Shown: positions 11,335-22,495, counted from the stretch's first letter. The stretch is DNA of 64,000 nucleotides from Bos javanicus (GCF_032452875.1 NC_083885.1:31475925-31539924); one strand, 5' to 3'. Notes: generated from the letters alone by a model not told the origin. A program made the numbers and translations.

Positions 11335-12480
11335 CCTTATTTAGGTAGCTATTTTTCTCACTTTCTTCTTTGTGATGCCAAGACACAATGAAGACTACCC
11401 TAGAAGTGAAGTGGGGAAAAAATGGGTTTGTAAATGGATTTTATCATTTTTCAATTTCATGAACTTGGTTCCTTGATACCATCAACTCAGATCTGTTATT
11501 AGAATATACCTTAAGGCTCTTCTAGTACCAAAAAGCTAAAAACTCTCATATCTATATTGTGCATGTTTTCATACACTGTCCAGTGATAGCACATCCTGTT
11601 TATATTACACAAAGTACTTAATTCCTATAAAATTATTTTCTATTAGTAAAATGCATTTTGCAGCTGTGCAAAATGTCTTGCAGCTATGATGATACATTCA
11701 AGTCATGGCTATGAAAGTATCAATACTTAACATGGTGCCTGGCATATAGCTCTTACCAATGAAACAGTTTAGTTATCACTTTCTAGAAACAATAGACAAG
11801 AAGATAATCTAAAATCTATCCATGCATAGATTGGGGATCTAATAATCGTTTCTCAGCCTGGGATTAATGTTATATGTCCTCTAGCAATTAATATACTGAT
11901 AATCACAAGGCATGTAGACAGAATGGAGGCATTGACAAGGCACAGATTTTTGGCCTAGAGGTAAAAGAAACTCAATTTAGAAGGAAAGGAAAGCTATGGA
12001 CATATTTATGTAATGCAAGTAACCCAGCATTCAAATCAGAGTTCTTGACGAAAGGCTTCTCTTCCTGGAACCTGAGGCTATAAAGTATAGTATGGGTCAG
12101 ATGGGGGCTGAGCAAGGGCACGCAGTAAATAGAAGATTCCTAAAATCTCAATACTAATTTTCTAGAATAGTGCTTGGAGGAAGGGATCACATCAGCGACA
12201 TCTACAAAAATCTAAACATCGATGCTTGTGTTTCATTTGTACTTCATGATAAAAGGGTTACATGATTATCATATAAGATCCTCTGATCCCTATACCTCAA
12301 CACACACAGACCCACACCCTCCCACAGGATGGAGAATAAATCCTCTATGTTTAGGGAAATGTTCTCAAATGAAACCCTAGGTCAGGTTAGGACCCTGTAT
12401 TATATTGCATAGCACCTGAAGCCTTACTTCTGAGCCCCAGTTCATTTACTCAAGAATTACTGAGTTACCAACCTATCCAT
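11335..12480. other. Unique intergenic DNA
   Basis: No gene. The AACATGGTGCCTGGCATATAG motif at about 11729-11749 resembles the 3' end of a plus-strand MIR or L2, but the rest is too decayed to call. Confidence 0.45.
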
Positions 12481-12484
12481 TTTT

Positions 12485-12635
12485 TAACTCATTCTTTCGA
12501 TTGAGATTTATTGAATACATACTCATGCCTGGTGCCACACCACACAAGTCACCCTGCTTAGACTCAATGGTGAAAACATGTATACCCTTTAACCTTAATG
12601 AAGCTTGTAGATCTAAAGCAACATTTAGCAGCTGA
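12485..12635 (-). repeat. L2 LINE 3' end relic
   Basis: The TCATTCTTTCGATTGAGATT, TATTGAATACATACTCATGCC and AATGGTGAAAACA blocks follow the reverse complement of the L2 3' terminus. Confidence 0.5.
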
Positions 12636-12829
12636 GTCCCCTAAGGCCAATGAACACATATGTATAAGTTAGGCTCAATCTCATTGTTGATAAGTGGCAA
12701 ATGATCTTTATAAGATGATAGAATTTAACTAAATGATCCCTCAGGACTGGCCAAGCTCTACTATTCTAGAATAATGAAAATAACAGCGGTAAGAATAGGT
12801 ATGCCAGTTTGATGGTAAAACTAACACAT

Positions 12830-13055
12830 TGTTCACTAGATGCTAGGCTCCTTTCTAATTACTTCACATGAAAGACCTCCTACAATACTTAGACAAGCAT
12901 ATGGATCAGATATAGCCTTCTTCATACTTTACATATGAGAAAAGTGAGTCCTAGACTGGTCAATGTGGACAAAATTTGGGAACAAAATTGCCAAACTCAG
13001 GTTCAAATCCAGGAAGTCTGATTCCAAAACCACCGTATGATACCATATCCTTTGT
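12830..13055 (-). repeat. MIR relic, near full length
   Basis: Reverse-complement MIR order: ACTAGATGCTAGGCTCCTTT, AATTACTTCACATGA, TTTACATATGAGAAAAGTGAG, CAAAATTGCCAAACTCAGG and TTCAAATCCAGGAAGTCTGA. The ORF at 12929-13123 is a shadow of this. Confidence 0.7.
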
Positions 13056-13545
13056 ACAGAAACATTTGCTAGCGATAGATAAAAAATATTGTGGATAACA
13101 GCATCACTGGAGTAAAGATGCATTCATTGTAAATAAAGATTTTAAAGAGAGAAAAATGTCTGATAAATACAATTCTTCTATCCATCACACTCAATGCAGT
13201 TAAAGAATACAGGCAACTTTTACAGCCTCCCTTGGCATTTAACTTATCTCTCCATTACTTTGGCAAAAGCATCACCATGACAACCAGTCTCTTCCAATTG
13301 TGTTTATAGTAAAGCTTCCATTTAAACTACTGACTTTGAGAGTACTTTCTAACTCTGGTTTAAGTGTAAGTTAGGAGGACACTCTTGTAAATAGTAAAAT
13401 AATAATAATAATACAGCCAAAGAGCTTCAAGCAGAACGCCTGAACAAGAATTATTCACAGAGGAACATTGGTAGTAGTAGTAGTAATAGTCACAACAGAC
13501 GCTATGACTTATGAAATTTATATGATACAGCAGGACATCTGGGAA
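13056..13545. other. Intergenic stretch with short trinucleotide runs
   Basis: Contains (AAT)n at about 13396-13411 and (AGT)n at about 13470-13485. Otherwise unique. Confidence 0.6.
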
Positions 13546-13695
13546 GATCCCTCTACCTGTTACCTCTCCAAATAGCCCTGTGAGATAAATATTGCAGACA
13601 AGGAAACTGAGTCACTAGAGCTTAAGTAATTTTCCCAAGATTAAACAGTTAGTAGTCAATATAGCACATCTACCCAAATTTGTCAGACTCTACAG
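13545..13695 (-). repeat. MIR relic
   Basis: AGCCCTGTGAGATAAATATTGCAGACAAGGAAACTGAGTCAC and 'aagtaattttcccaagatta' match the reverse complement of the MIR core (cagatgaggaaactgaggca, taacttgcccaaggtcac). Confidence 0.72.
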
Positions 13696-13698
13696 ACC

Positions 13699-13701
<3 letters not shown>

Positions 13702-13739
<38 letters not shown>
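13702..13739. repeat. (TA)n microsatellite
   Basis: Pure alternating TA for about 38 bp, directly after the MIR relic. Confidence 0.98.
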
Positions 13740-13744
<5 letters not shown>

Positions 13745-14254
13745 GCGTTTGCAGTGTGCTTTTATAGACCCCAGCATAGACCTTAGGGCTTGTTATTTCT
13801 TGCAAACAACTTCCATGCCAAGTGATTTAGAACTGACTTTTCTAGAAGCAAAGCTTGAGACTGGGATTCTAGTCAAAGTATTTACTAAGATTATACTCCT
13901 AGGAAAAGGTATGAATGGATATTCCAAATTCGTTCTCTCCCTCTCTCCCCCTCCCTCACTCTCCTCCCCACACACAGACACACATACACACAAAGCTTTG
14001 CCTCCAAACTATATTTTTAGGAAAGAGAAGTCTGCATCATTTAAGATCTTATATCCACCTCTGGTTTCATGAAATCTGGTCAACAGGACAGGATCATATA
14101 ACAAACACATTGATACCAACACTTAAGGGTTAATTTTCAGTAAAGATGACCAAACATCTGAAAAAAGTTATTCTTCACATTTAGCCTAAAATATCTATAA
14201 TACATAGTAGATTTAGCTACTGGCATAATAGATATACAAACCGTGAATAGCTTT

Positions 14255-14400
14255 AATATGCTTTTATTACTTAACCACCAGAATAGCCCCGTAAAGTAGA
14301 CATTATTCTCCTAGTTTCACGAGTGAGTAAAGAGCACAAAGAGCCAAATAATGTGCCTCAGGTCACAGAGCTGCGGCAGCAAAGTCACGTTTCAAGTGCT
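14255..14400 (-). repeat. MIR relic
   Basis: ACCAGAATAGCCCCGTAAAG, GACATTATTCTCCTAGTTTCACGAGTGAG, then AATGTGCCTCAGGTCACAGAGCTG: the reverse complement of MIR. The two overlapping forward frames that start here are chance readings of it. Confidence 0.68.
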
Positions 14401-15004
14401 TTTTGCCACACCAAGCATCCTCGAATGCCAACCGCCTCAACAGATCCAGTATTTCCAGGGGAACTGCAGGGGGAGTGTGAGAGTGTGTGTTCCTTTTATG
14501 ATTCTACCCATCCTTCCTCCTACATTGAAACAGGGTCAAAGGGGCCAGCTCTGCCCACAGCAGGCTCCTTTAAGGAGTAGCACCGGGTGCCCTGGAAACC
14601 ATTCATCTTCCCTCCCACACCGGGAGACCATCGGGAGCCTGCCACTCGCACTGCCAGGCCATTTAGATAAATATCTCACAGATAATCTCTTCTCTCTCTC
14701 TCTTTCCTACTTGCATCCCCCATCTTTTTCCCTCTTCAATTTCCAAAGAATTAATCTTAGATTAGGGCAAGAATTTTTAGACTAGAAAGAATTTCCAGGG
14801 ACTCATTTAAAGTCTAAACAACTCTCAGAAATTCAATTTCACTACCACACATGGAGCATCTGCTATGGGCCAAGTAACAGAGTAAGATTTGAAGATGAAA
14901 AGGAGGAGGCTGTAATGTTGAGAAACGTGAAGGACTTGTTTAAAAAAAAACACCTTTGTAAACAAGAACACAATTATTTTTCAAATATCTAGGCACTACC
15001 ATGG
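14401..15004. other. GC-richer unique segment
   Basis: About 14400-14660 is clearly more GC-rich than its surroundings and has several CpGs (CACCGGGTGCC, ACACCGGGAG, CATCGGGAG). A CT-rich run lies at about 14690-14703, and an L2-like GGAGCATCTGCTATGGGCCAAG at about 14852. I see no splice-site-bounded exon. It may be regulatory or simply unique. Confidence 0.4.
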
Positions 15005-15175
15005 ACTTACTATGTTCCTGTTACTGTGCTCTGCTTTAAAAATGTTTTCTTATCTGATCCATTTAACCAGGTGAGTTTTATTCTCGCTATTTTACTAATG
15101 AAATATTGAAACTCAAGGCCATGTGGCTAAACAAGTGTCATGCACTAAACATGCATTTTTCTGACTCCTTTCAGT
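15005..15175 (-). repeat. MIR relic
   Basis: TTACTATGTTCCTGTTACTGTGCTCTG, ATTTAACCAGGTGAG, TATTTTACTAATGAAATATTGAAACTC and GGCCATGTGGCTAAAC follow the reverse complement of MIR. Confidence 0.62.
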
Positions 15176-15779
15176 AACTTTTTTATCTGTTCTACAACTC
15201 AGTGAACTATAATGAAACATTGAACAGAAGATTACAGTAAAACACAGTAAAATGCCACACAAGACAAAGAGATGTATAAAATATCACATCCGAATGTGGA
15301 ATTATGAATTCTATTTTGTACTGTGCTCTCCATAATAGGATTGTCAGGGGTTGGTATCTTCAGGCAAGACTTCAATACAGGTCACAGGTCACACTCTCAT
15401 CTGTTTCTAGTAGGCTACAGCTGTGTACTTAGGGGAAGTGGGAAACGGGTGCCTGGAGTCAAACAAGAGATTATTGGGGAGGCAGAGGATGAAGTTGCCA
15501 AGAATCAGTCAGACAAACGTGGAAGGTCACTATCCTAGTAAATGACGGGAAACGGAAATGAGAGTAAGAAAGCAAGCTGGCAATTCAGCGCATTAGAAAG
15601 TGATACAGCAGACAACCAGAAGCTTGGACTCTGAGTTCATACTATTCCAGTTCACCTCCTCTGTCTCCATTTGCTCCCTATAAGGTATATTTTAGATATT
15701 TACCATTACAGCTTCAGTTCCACCATCTTTACTGTGTGTATATGAGTGTGTGAGCAATCATCTGTAAATCACAGTATCT
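15176..15779. other. Unique intergenic DNA
   Basis: The forward frame at 15323-15538 has no recognisable motif. No repeat seen. Confidence 0.5.
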
Positions 15780-16048
15780 AGGCAGTGGCACCCCACCCCA
15801 ATACTCTTGCCTGGAAAATCCTATGGATGGAGGAGCCTGGTAGGCTGCAGTCCATGGGGTTGCTAAAAGTCAGGCACGACTGAGCGACTTCACTTTCACT
15901 TTTCACTTTCATGCACTAAAGAAAGAAATGCAACCCACTCCAGTGTTCTTGCCTGGAGAATCCCAGGGATGGGGGATCCTGGTGGGCTGCTGTCTATGGG
16001 GTCACACAGAGTCGGACACGACTGAAGTGACTTAGCAGCAGCAGCAGC
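15780..16048 (-). mobile_element. BOV-A2 SINE, dimer
   Basis: On the minus strand it starts with a (GCT)n head at about 16048 (GCAGCAGCAGCAG on the plus strand). Two Bov-A units are joined by the TTTCACTTTTCACTTTCATG linker at 15895-15914. No convincing TSD. Confidence 0.92.
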
Positions 16049-16379
16049 GTTAGATAAGCATTAAAAGCTTATTATCTATAGTTCATGGAATAAAGTGGCA
16101 AATTTATCTTATCTCTTGTCTCTATTAGGTTTGAGTCCTACCTGCCTCGCCACCGTCTGTTGAAGGGCCTGGCTTTGGTGTCCTGTAGGTGTCAGGAGAC
16201 CTGGAGAATGAGGAAGGGGCACACATATAGCATATTGTACATGAATTTCTCGCTTTAACCCCAACAAACATGCATGGAGATAAATTAGGCAGTCACCTGC
16301 CAAATGGGATCCCTTGCCTTGCTTTCTTCCTTTACATAATGCTGCTTTCCTGACGTTGGGCATGTGCACCTCCTAAGGA
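16049..16379. other. Unique intergenic DNA
   Basis: The minus-strand frame at 16109-16369 (86 codons) has no recognised domain. Nothing else seen. Confidence 0.5.
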
Positions 16380-16800
16380 CAGGAGAGACATGGTTTTTGG
16401 CAAGGCCTTTGGAAACCGAAAGCTGTCACAGAGCTGTGGGGTCAGTCGCAGATGGACGTTGATGTATTCGGCAATTAGCTCATCCTAGCATATAATGTGT
16501 AAAAAAGAATATTTCTGTCTTAAAAACTTCTTAGGACGCTAAAGGTGCCGCTGTCTCACCTCTGTCCACGCAGCAGTAAATTTCAGCGGGATTAACGGCT
16601 GAGCTCGCTTGAGTTGGCGTCCTGGTAGGGCTACTTAAAGCTGTATGCTAACAACTTTCACCTGATGGCCTCCTCCCACACAAGCTCCCAATGAAGAGCC
16701 TCCAAGGTGATGATGAAGCTTTGAAGGTCTCCTTAAAGGAACTACCTTGCCTAAGGGTAGAGTTCTCAAAGAGGCCTAGGCTTCCTGGGTAGTGGTGGAA
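16380..16800. promoter_or_regulatory. Candidate conserved non-coding element (unproven)
   Basis: Unique sequence with a conspicuous cluster of CpG dinucleotides (for example in GTCGCAG, GGACGTT, ATTCGGC, GGACGCT, GCCGCTG, CCACGCAG, AGCGGG, AACGGC, CTCGCTT, GGCGTCC) in a window whose unique DNA is otherwise CpG-poor. It includes GCGGGATTAACGG, which contains a GGATTA homeodomain-type core. Retained CpGs could mean selection or low germline methylation. This is inference only, since no expression or conservation data are visible. Confidence 0.3.
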
Positions 16801-17189
16801 AATATGTAATGAAAGAATGAATAAATAAATAAGATTTTAAAGGTTTTATATATAGAAAAAGCTAATGTTTTAATTACTAATTAGAGGTAAAACAGATATT
16901 TTCACTATTACAACAAGTGTTATCAGTATTGGAATTTTGGCTCAGACTATGAGTACACAGGTTAAAATGTTAAAAGTCTGTTCTTTTGGCTGGTGTTGTG
17001 TCAACTCACTGCGGATACTCTGGTTATCTCCTGCTGAATCAGCTCTGACAGGCAGTGATAAATGTCTTTGATTAATAAAACATTAGGAATCAAATTAAAT
17101 ATTACTGAATACATGGCTTGTCTTTGGTAGACAAGATCTTTCAATATATGCAGGCTTTTCATGGCTGGGGAAATAGTAACAGTTAATAA

Positions 17190-17392
17190 TAAAAGTTTTA
17201 CTGGTCACCTATCCTGTCATAGGCACTGTTCTAAGTACTTCATTAAGTATTAACTTATAAATCCTCATAATAAATCTATAAAATAGGTACAGTTTTTATT
17301 TCCATTTTACAGATAAGAAAAGTTTTAGTACTTTGCCCAATAATTTGCAGAATGAGGCTCAAGATCCTGTCCTCTTATCCACTAGATTTTAA
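17190..17392 (-). repeat. MIR relic, near full length
   Basis: TCATAGGCACTGTTCTAAGTACTT, TATTAACTTATAAATCCTCATAATAA, CCATTTTACAGATAAGAAAAG and TACTTTGCCCAATAATTTGCAG are the reverse complement of MIR from 3' end to core. Confidence 0.8.
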
Positions 17393-17394
17393 AA

Positions 17395-17416
17395 TATAAT
17401 AATAATAATAATAATA
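17395..17416. repeat. (AAT)n microsatellite
   Basis: A short AATAAT run lies directly upstream of the BovB target site. Confidence 0.9.
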
Positions 17417-17433
17417 GTGATAATATCTTCAGT

Positions 17434-17913
17434 CAGTCAGTTCAGTTGCTCAGTCGTGTCCAACTCTTCGTGATCCCATGGACTACAACCCACCAGGCTT
17501 CCCCGTCTAGCACCAACTCCTGGAGCTTGCTCAAACTTGTGTCCATCAACTCAGTGATGCCATCCAACCATTTCATCCTCTGTCGTCCCCTTCTCCTCCT
17601 GCCTTCAATCTTTCCCAGCATCAGGGTCTTTTCCAAATAATCAGTTCTTTGCATCAGGTAGCCAAGGTATTGGAGTTTTCTTATCCTTATCCATCAGAGG
17701 GCTGGAAAGAATGAAAACCACAATCACAGAAAACTAATCAAACTGATCACATGGAGCACAGCCTTGTCTAAATCAATGAAACTATGAACCATGCTTAGTG
17801 GGGCCACCCAAGACAGACGGGTCATGCTGGAGAGTTTTGACAAACTGTGGTTCACTGGAGAAGGGAATGGCAAACCACTTCAGTATTCTTGCCTTGAGAA
17901 CCCCATGAACAGT
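17434..17913 (-). mobile_element. BovB insertion with inverted 5' segment
   Basis: Two BovB pieces lie in opposite orientation. 17434 to about 17673 is the element's 3' end on the minus strand (CAGTTCAGTTGCTCAGTCG onward). About 17674-17913 is a BovB 5'-region segment on the plus strand (AATCACAGAAAACTAATCAA, TTGTCTAAATCAATGAAACT, GGCCACCCAAGACAGACGGG). A single exact 17-bp duplication, GTGATAATATCTTCAGT, at 17417-17433 and 17914-17930 brackets both. They therefore arrived as one insertion, with most of the element between them missing. The arrangement fits twin-primed reverse transcription. Confidence 0.9.
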
Positions 17914-17940
17914 GTGATAATATCTTCAGTACTGAATAAT

Positions 17941-18147
17941 GGGACTTCCCTGGTGGCTCAGACGGTAAAGAATCTGACTGCAATGCTGGAGAGGGTGGGG
18001 AAGATCCCCTGGAGAAGGGAATGGCAACCCACTCCACTATTCTTGCCTGGAGAATTCCATGGACAGAGGAGCCTGGTGGGCTATAGTCCATGGGGTCACA
18101 AAAGAATCAGCCATGATTGAGAGACTAATACTTTCTTTCACTTTCTT
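17941..18147 (+). mobile_element. Bov-tA SINE
   Basis: Starts GGGACTTCCCTGGTGGCTCA, with a head missing part of the B-box region, then a complete Bov-A unit (GAGAAGGGAATGGCAACCCA to AGACTAATACT) and a T/C-rich tail. It lies 10 bp after the TSD of the inverted BovB. No TSD of its own is evident. Confidence 0.92.
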
Positions 18148-18154
18148 AAACAGT

Positions 18155-18565
18155 GGTCCTAATTCCTGGAACCTGTAAATGTTTTAAGATGAGAAGATTA
18201 TCCTTGATTATCTGAAAGATCCTAGATCCAATCACAAGTGACCTTTTCAGAGAGGAAGAGAAGGAGTATACACATAAAAGAGGAGAAGACAAGGAGCAGA
18301 TGGAGGCAGAGACTGTAGTGATTGGGCCACAAACAGAGAAATGCCATCAGCCACCAGAAATTGGAAGCAAGTGATGGATTCTTTCTCTAGAGCCTCTGGA
18401 TGGCATGTGACCCTGCCAACATCTGACACACCCTGACTTAACCCCAATGAAACTGATGTTGAACTTCTAGCCTCCAGAATGGGGAGGAAATAAGTTCCAA
18501 TTGTTTTAAGCCACCAAGTTTGTGGCAATTTGCTATAGCAGCCGCAGGAAACCAATAGAGGTTGT
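18155..18565 (+). repeat. Ancient LTR relic (MLT/MaLR-like)
   Basis: Contains GGTCCTAATTCCTGGAACCTGTAAATG, then 'gattatctgaaagatcctagatcc', GATGGAGGCAGAGACTG, CTTCTAGCCTCCAGAATGG, and near the 3' end TTTTAAGCCACCAAGTTTGTGG with GCAGCCGCAGGAAACCAATA. This layout is typical of old non-coding mammalian LTRs of the ERVL-MaLR type. The subfamily is uncertain. No coding part remains. Confidence 0.6.
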
Positions 18566-19313
18566 GAGAGCTAATTAAGTCAGAACTTATCAAACACTTC
18601 ATTTTATTTAAAGTTTGGGGGAAATATTTTGGCTAGGGTCCCTACATAAAAACTTCTGGGAGTAGGAACCAGATTTGTTGACTCCTAGCCCAATATTTTC
18701 AGCTCAGATGGAGCATCTCCTATCTTCCAACTAGAATCTCCTGATTAATCCATCAAAGCCTCCTGCTCCAAGGAGCTCTTTCTGCATTACAGTAATTGTA
18801 GTCTTGGAGAGCAGCACTTCTTTCTTGCTGCATCTCATTTGAGACCCTCACACAGAATATCTGGTTTAGATACCTTTCTGGCTTTTGAAAGAAAATGGAT
18901 TTTTAAAGGGCAAGAGTGCAATTCTTCCATGTTGACAAATGTCCATAATTCCTACCTTCCATGATTTTTGTATTAAAAGGTGTAATATATGTAAAGTGCC
19001 AATCTTAAGTACGGTCCATTTGATTTTTAAAATTTTATTTACTTTCTTATCAAATTATTAGCATTCTTTGGAGAGGTTAAATAGCTAAATTTTCCTAAAG
19101 GACATTATCATTTAGATTACTCTTTGTATTTAAATGCATCAGACATCCCTGGAAAGGCAGAATGTTGTACAAGAACAGAGGGTTTCAAGTGGAAATTTTT
19201 TCTTTCATAGAATATGTTGCTTAAAGGATAATATTGGACAAGATCTGTACTCTTTGATCCTTGGTTTCCTCATCTTTAGGTTATAGATAATTGTCTTTAG
19301 TCTCCAACAAAGC

Positions 19314-19316
<3 letters not shown>
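18566..19316. other. Unique intergenic DNA
   Basis: No repeat or gene recognised. Confidence 0.5.

Positions 19317-19350
<34 letters not shown>
19317..19350. repeat. (GT)n microsatellite
   Basis: About 17 uninterrupted GT units. No SINE is attached, unlike several other GT/CA runs in the window. Confidence 0.98.
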
Positions 19351-19355
<5 letters not shown>

Positions 19356-20489
19356 AAAAATGATAATGGATCTTGCATACTTTATTTTTTTAATGTGAAG
19401 AATTCTATATATGAATGAAGGATTATAACTGAGCTGATTTTCATTCTTCATGACCTCATTTGATGCCTCTTTGGTGAAACTTCCACAATTCTTCAAGACA
19501 GGTTAAGCTTCTTTCTGTCCTATGTTTCACAATGCTTATCTCATGTCCCTGTAATAGTACTTGCATTGGCTGGGCAATGGGTTTCTTTTTCAAGTCAGGC
19601 TCTTCTGCTACTTCCCTGACCTGCATGGGTCATTTAAGCCAGCCAGGACCATCCGTTTCCTAACAATGCAACCAGAATAGTAACGCATGCCAACCCATTT
19701 TCAGTGTTGACATCCAGAGAGATCCATGAAAGTCAAACTCTAACATCATCTCCCCAACCATCTGCTCTGCTGAATAGCATTTAGAGCAGATTTCTGACTC
19801 AATTAATTTCCTTAAATATCTCTTTACCTGATTTACTAGGTACCACTTCTCCATTTTGATCTAGTTCCTTGTCTTAACTATGGCTTAAATTTTAGCCTTA
19901 ACCTAATTGCTTCTTAGCTTAAAAGTAAATGCTTATAGCAGTCATACCTGGGCCCAGGATTCTCATAGGAGTACAATTAAGGGAGCCCTTCATAAGAAAT
20001 TCACACATTGACCAGCTATAAAACTAGAGAGACTGCATATGATCCCCTTAAGGTTAGAGATGTATCTCCCTATACCTTTTTAACCCTTTCATTAGGATTT
20101 GTGTTATATTCAGTACATGATCACTAAACATATGATGAGATTCAACTTTAGTAATAGTGAAGTTAAGCACCAAGCTCTGGTGATCTCATTAAGATCTCAT
20201 CTTACTATAAAGACCTGCATTAACTCCATTTCAGTAAAGGTGTGATGAGTACCTTGCTGTATGCTATGCAATGGAATGTCTGAACAAGACATTCTGGAGA
20301 TGCTCACAAGATAGTGCTGGAGACAGAGAAGTAAATAGAATACTACAATATAGCCCATTCAGAAGGTTATTTTAAAGGGGAAATTCTCCATGCCAGAGGA
20401 ATAGGCAAAGAGAACCTACAAAAGACCAGGAGGAGGAGTGTAGATTCTGAAGCGCATGACTCATGAAGGAAGACCGGGATGCAGCCAGA
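19351..20489. other. Unique intergenic DNA
   Basis: A possible L2-like patch at about 20230-20345 (GAGTACCTTGCTGTATGC, GAACAAGACATTCTGGAGATGC) is too weak to call. Otherwise nothing. Confidence 0.45.
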
Positions 20490-20513
20490 TAGAGAGAGAG
20501 AGAGAGAGAGAGA
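20490..20513. repeat. (AG)n microsatellite
   Basis: About 12 AG units. Confidence 0.95.
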
Positions 20514-21376
20514 AAGCAATACTCAGTGTTGCTCCTATTTTTCTTTCCTTTCAACACCATTCCAGGCATACTGAGCACCCTGCAGTGTTTTAAATGATTT
20601 TCTTATCATCCCCTCACTTCTCTCTACCTTCATTTAGCTTATGTCTCTTCATTTGTAAAATCCTCCTTGTAGTTAGATAGCTTAAGTAATACAGAAACTA
20701 TATCACAGTAAAACTGGTTATAAAATCAAATGGATTTTATATGAGGCCTGTAACAAAAGCTATGGATTACTCTTGAAAACTGTTTAAAGCATGATCTTTG
20801 GGCTCACTAACTTTTATTCAAAAGACACAGTTGGATGTTTGGTATGAAAATTGGTAGGATCATACCATTCAGTGATTACAAAAGCTCCATTCCTTGATAT
20901 TTAAATCCAAGTCCCAAGTAATTTGTGACATTACATTTTATGCCCTGCTCTTATGAGTGGAAATAGAGTGTTTTAAAAAGATTATTAAAGGTTTCAAAAT
21001 ACGAGTCATGTTAGCACTGAGTAACACAGCTATTTAAAAGAACTAAGGACTGTTGCCATAGAGGTTGAAATGGGTCAGAAGGTCCAGGGTAACTACTGAG
21101 TTCATCTATATGCAAATACTTTCCTAGAAGTGTGACTCTTCAGCTTTGATTTTTTAATAAGAACAGCAGGAGGAGAGTCTAGTCCAAGTAGTACTATCCT
21201 TTGAAACCTTAATCATAATACAGCTAGAAAAATACCATATAAACTTCAAATTAGGAGTTATATAAACAATGTGAAAAGCAAATTCTGAAATTTGTGTAAG
21301 GCTTTTTAGCTTATTCAGTGTTATCTACTATAAAGAGAAAAATAGCAGAACATTAATTGTGTGTTTTTTTGTTTTC
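20514..21376. other. Unique intergenic DNA
   Basis: No recognised feature. Confidence 0.5.
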
Positions 21377-21393
21377 TTTTTTTTTTTTTTTTT
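21377..21393. repeat. T17 homopolymer
   Basis: A run of 17 T, preceded by T7 and GTTTTC. It could be the tail of an old minus-strand insertion, but I see no TSD. Confidence 0.9.
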
Positions 21394-21399
21394 GCCCAG

Positions 21400-21548
21400 T
21401 GCCTCACTTTGTTTATTGTAGTTATGGTGTAACAACCTTGGAAATTAAATATTATCCTTGTAGTTTAAAGATGAAGACTGGCTCAGGTGATTTAATACAC
21501 CATATCAACTGCTTAGTACCAAGACAAGCCAGATGAAAAGCCATGCTG
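21400..21548 (-). repeat. MIR relic
   Basis: GTAACAACCTTGGAAATTAAATATTATCC, TTTAAAGATGAAGACTGGCTCAGG and ACTGCTTAGTACCAAG follow the reverse complement of the MIR core. It lies just 3' of the T17 run. Confidence 0.5.
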
Positions 21549-21921
21549 CTTGGTCTCAAATAACAAGTTTTTCTTCCTGTCATCTGTCTAAAAACATTAG
21601 GAGAAACCAAAGCAAAAAGAAAGCAAGGCATACGATGAACAGATCTGAATTTTACTGGTCTTGAGCAACTCCAAGGACAAACAAATAGGTCACAACTCTC
21701 TGAGCTGAAGAAATGCAGGGTAGAAACTCTCTTGTCCACCAAGCACTTGTCTTGCTTTGGTAAATGGTGATCAACAGGCAAAAGGGGAAGGTGATTAAGT
21801 CATTGGCAAGTGAGTGAGTCAAAGGAGGTAAAGGTCATGATGCAAAACTCTATGGAGTGGGCTTGGGGTGGGGCAGGTAATGTCTGGCCCCTCCCTTCCC
21901 TATGGAGCCAGTTTGACCCTT
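21549..21921. other. Unique intergenic DNA
   Basis: The reverse frame at 21452-21781 spans the MIR relic and this stretch. It has no recognisable domain and I treat it as spurious. Confidence 0.5.
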
Positions 21922-21933
21922 TTCCTATCATAT

Positions 21934-22156
21934 GTGCCTGTGTGTGCTAAGTCGCTTCAGACTTGTTCAACTCTTGCGAGTACCATGGACTGTAGCCTGC
22001 CAGGCTCCTCTGACCCTGGGATTCTCCAGGCAAGAATACTGGAGTGGGGTGCCATTTCCTACTCCAGGATCTTCCTGACCCAAGCATCAGACCTTTGTCT
22101 CTTGCAGCTTCTGCATTGCAGGCAGATTCTTTTACCACCGAGCCATCAGGGAAGCC
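21934..22156 (-). mobile_element. Bov-tA SINE
   Basis: The head end at 22156 (CATCAGGGAAGCC on the plus strand) and the Bov-A 3' end near 21940 set its orientation. TTCCTATCATAT (21922-21933) and TTCCAATCATAT (22157-22168) are a 12-bp TSD with one mismatch. Confidence 0.93.
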
Positions 22157-22168
22157 TTCCAATCATAT

Positions 22169-22495
22169 AGCTCTCAATCTTTACAGGACAGTCATTCTTA
22201 CTTCTTTGTAAATAAGACTCTTGTTCTTACTTTCTGGACTCTCTCTTACTGTCAGGAGCTAAGCTGAATTATATCAGCATCCTCCTTTTTCAGACCCCAG
22301 GACAAACTTAATCAGTCAACTTCTGCTTCCATTCATCTTGGTCCATCTTGATCATTGAAAGTAGACTAAGAAACAATCATAAAAATAACAGTATTCTCAA
22401 TTACTTATTTTCTAGTGTCCCAGGTCTTCTACTAAGCTCAGCTTAAACATATGAGTATTGTTAGTGTTATTTTCATCTCCTAGATGGCTTAGTTT
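22169..22495. other. Unique spacer between SINEs
   Basis: No recognised content. Confidence 0.5.

Noticed and set aside
14323..14785. Two overlapping forward frames in a GC-richer segment
   Set aside because: They begin within a MIR relic, overlap in different frames, and show no family match or exon boundaries. Kept only as a GC-rich segment.
15780..16048. TATCTAG / TTAGATA as TSD of a BOV-A2
   Set aside because: They match only as reverse complements, not as direct repeats.
21377..21780. Possible processed pseudogene with T17 as reversed poly(A)
   Set aside because: The adjacent sequence reads as a MIR relic, no coding similarity was recognised and no TSD was found.
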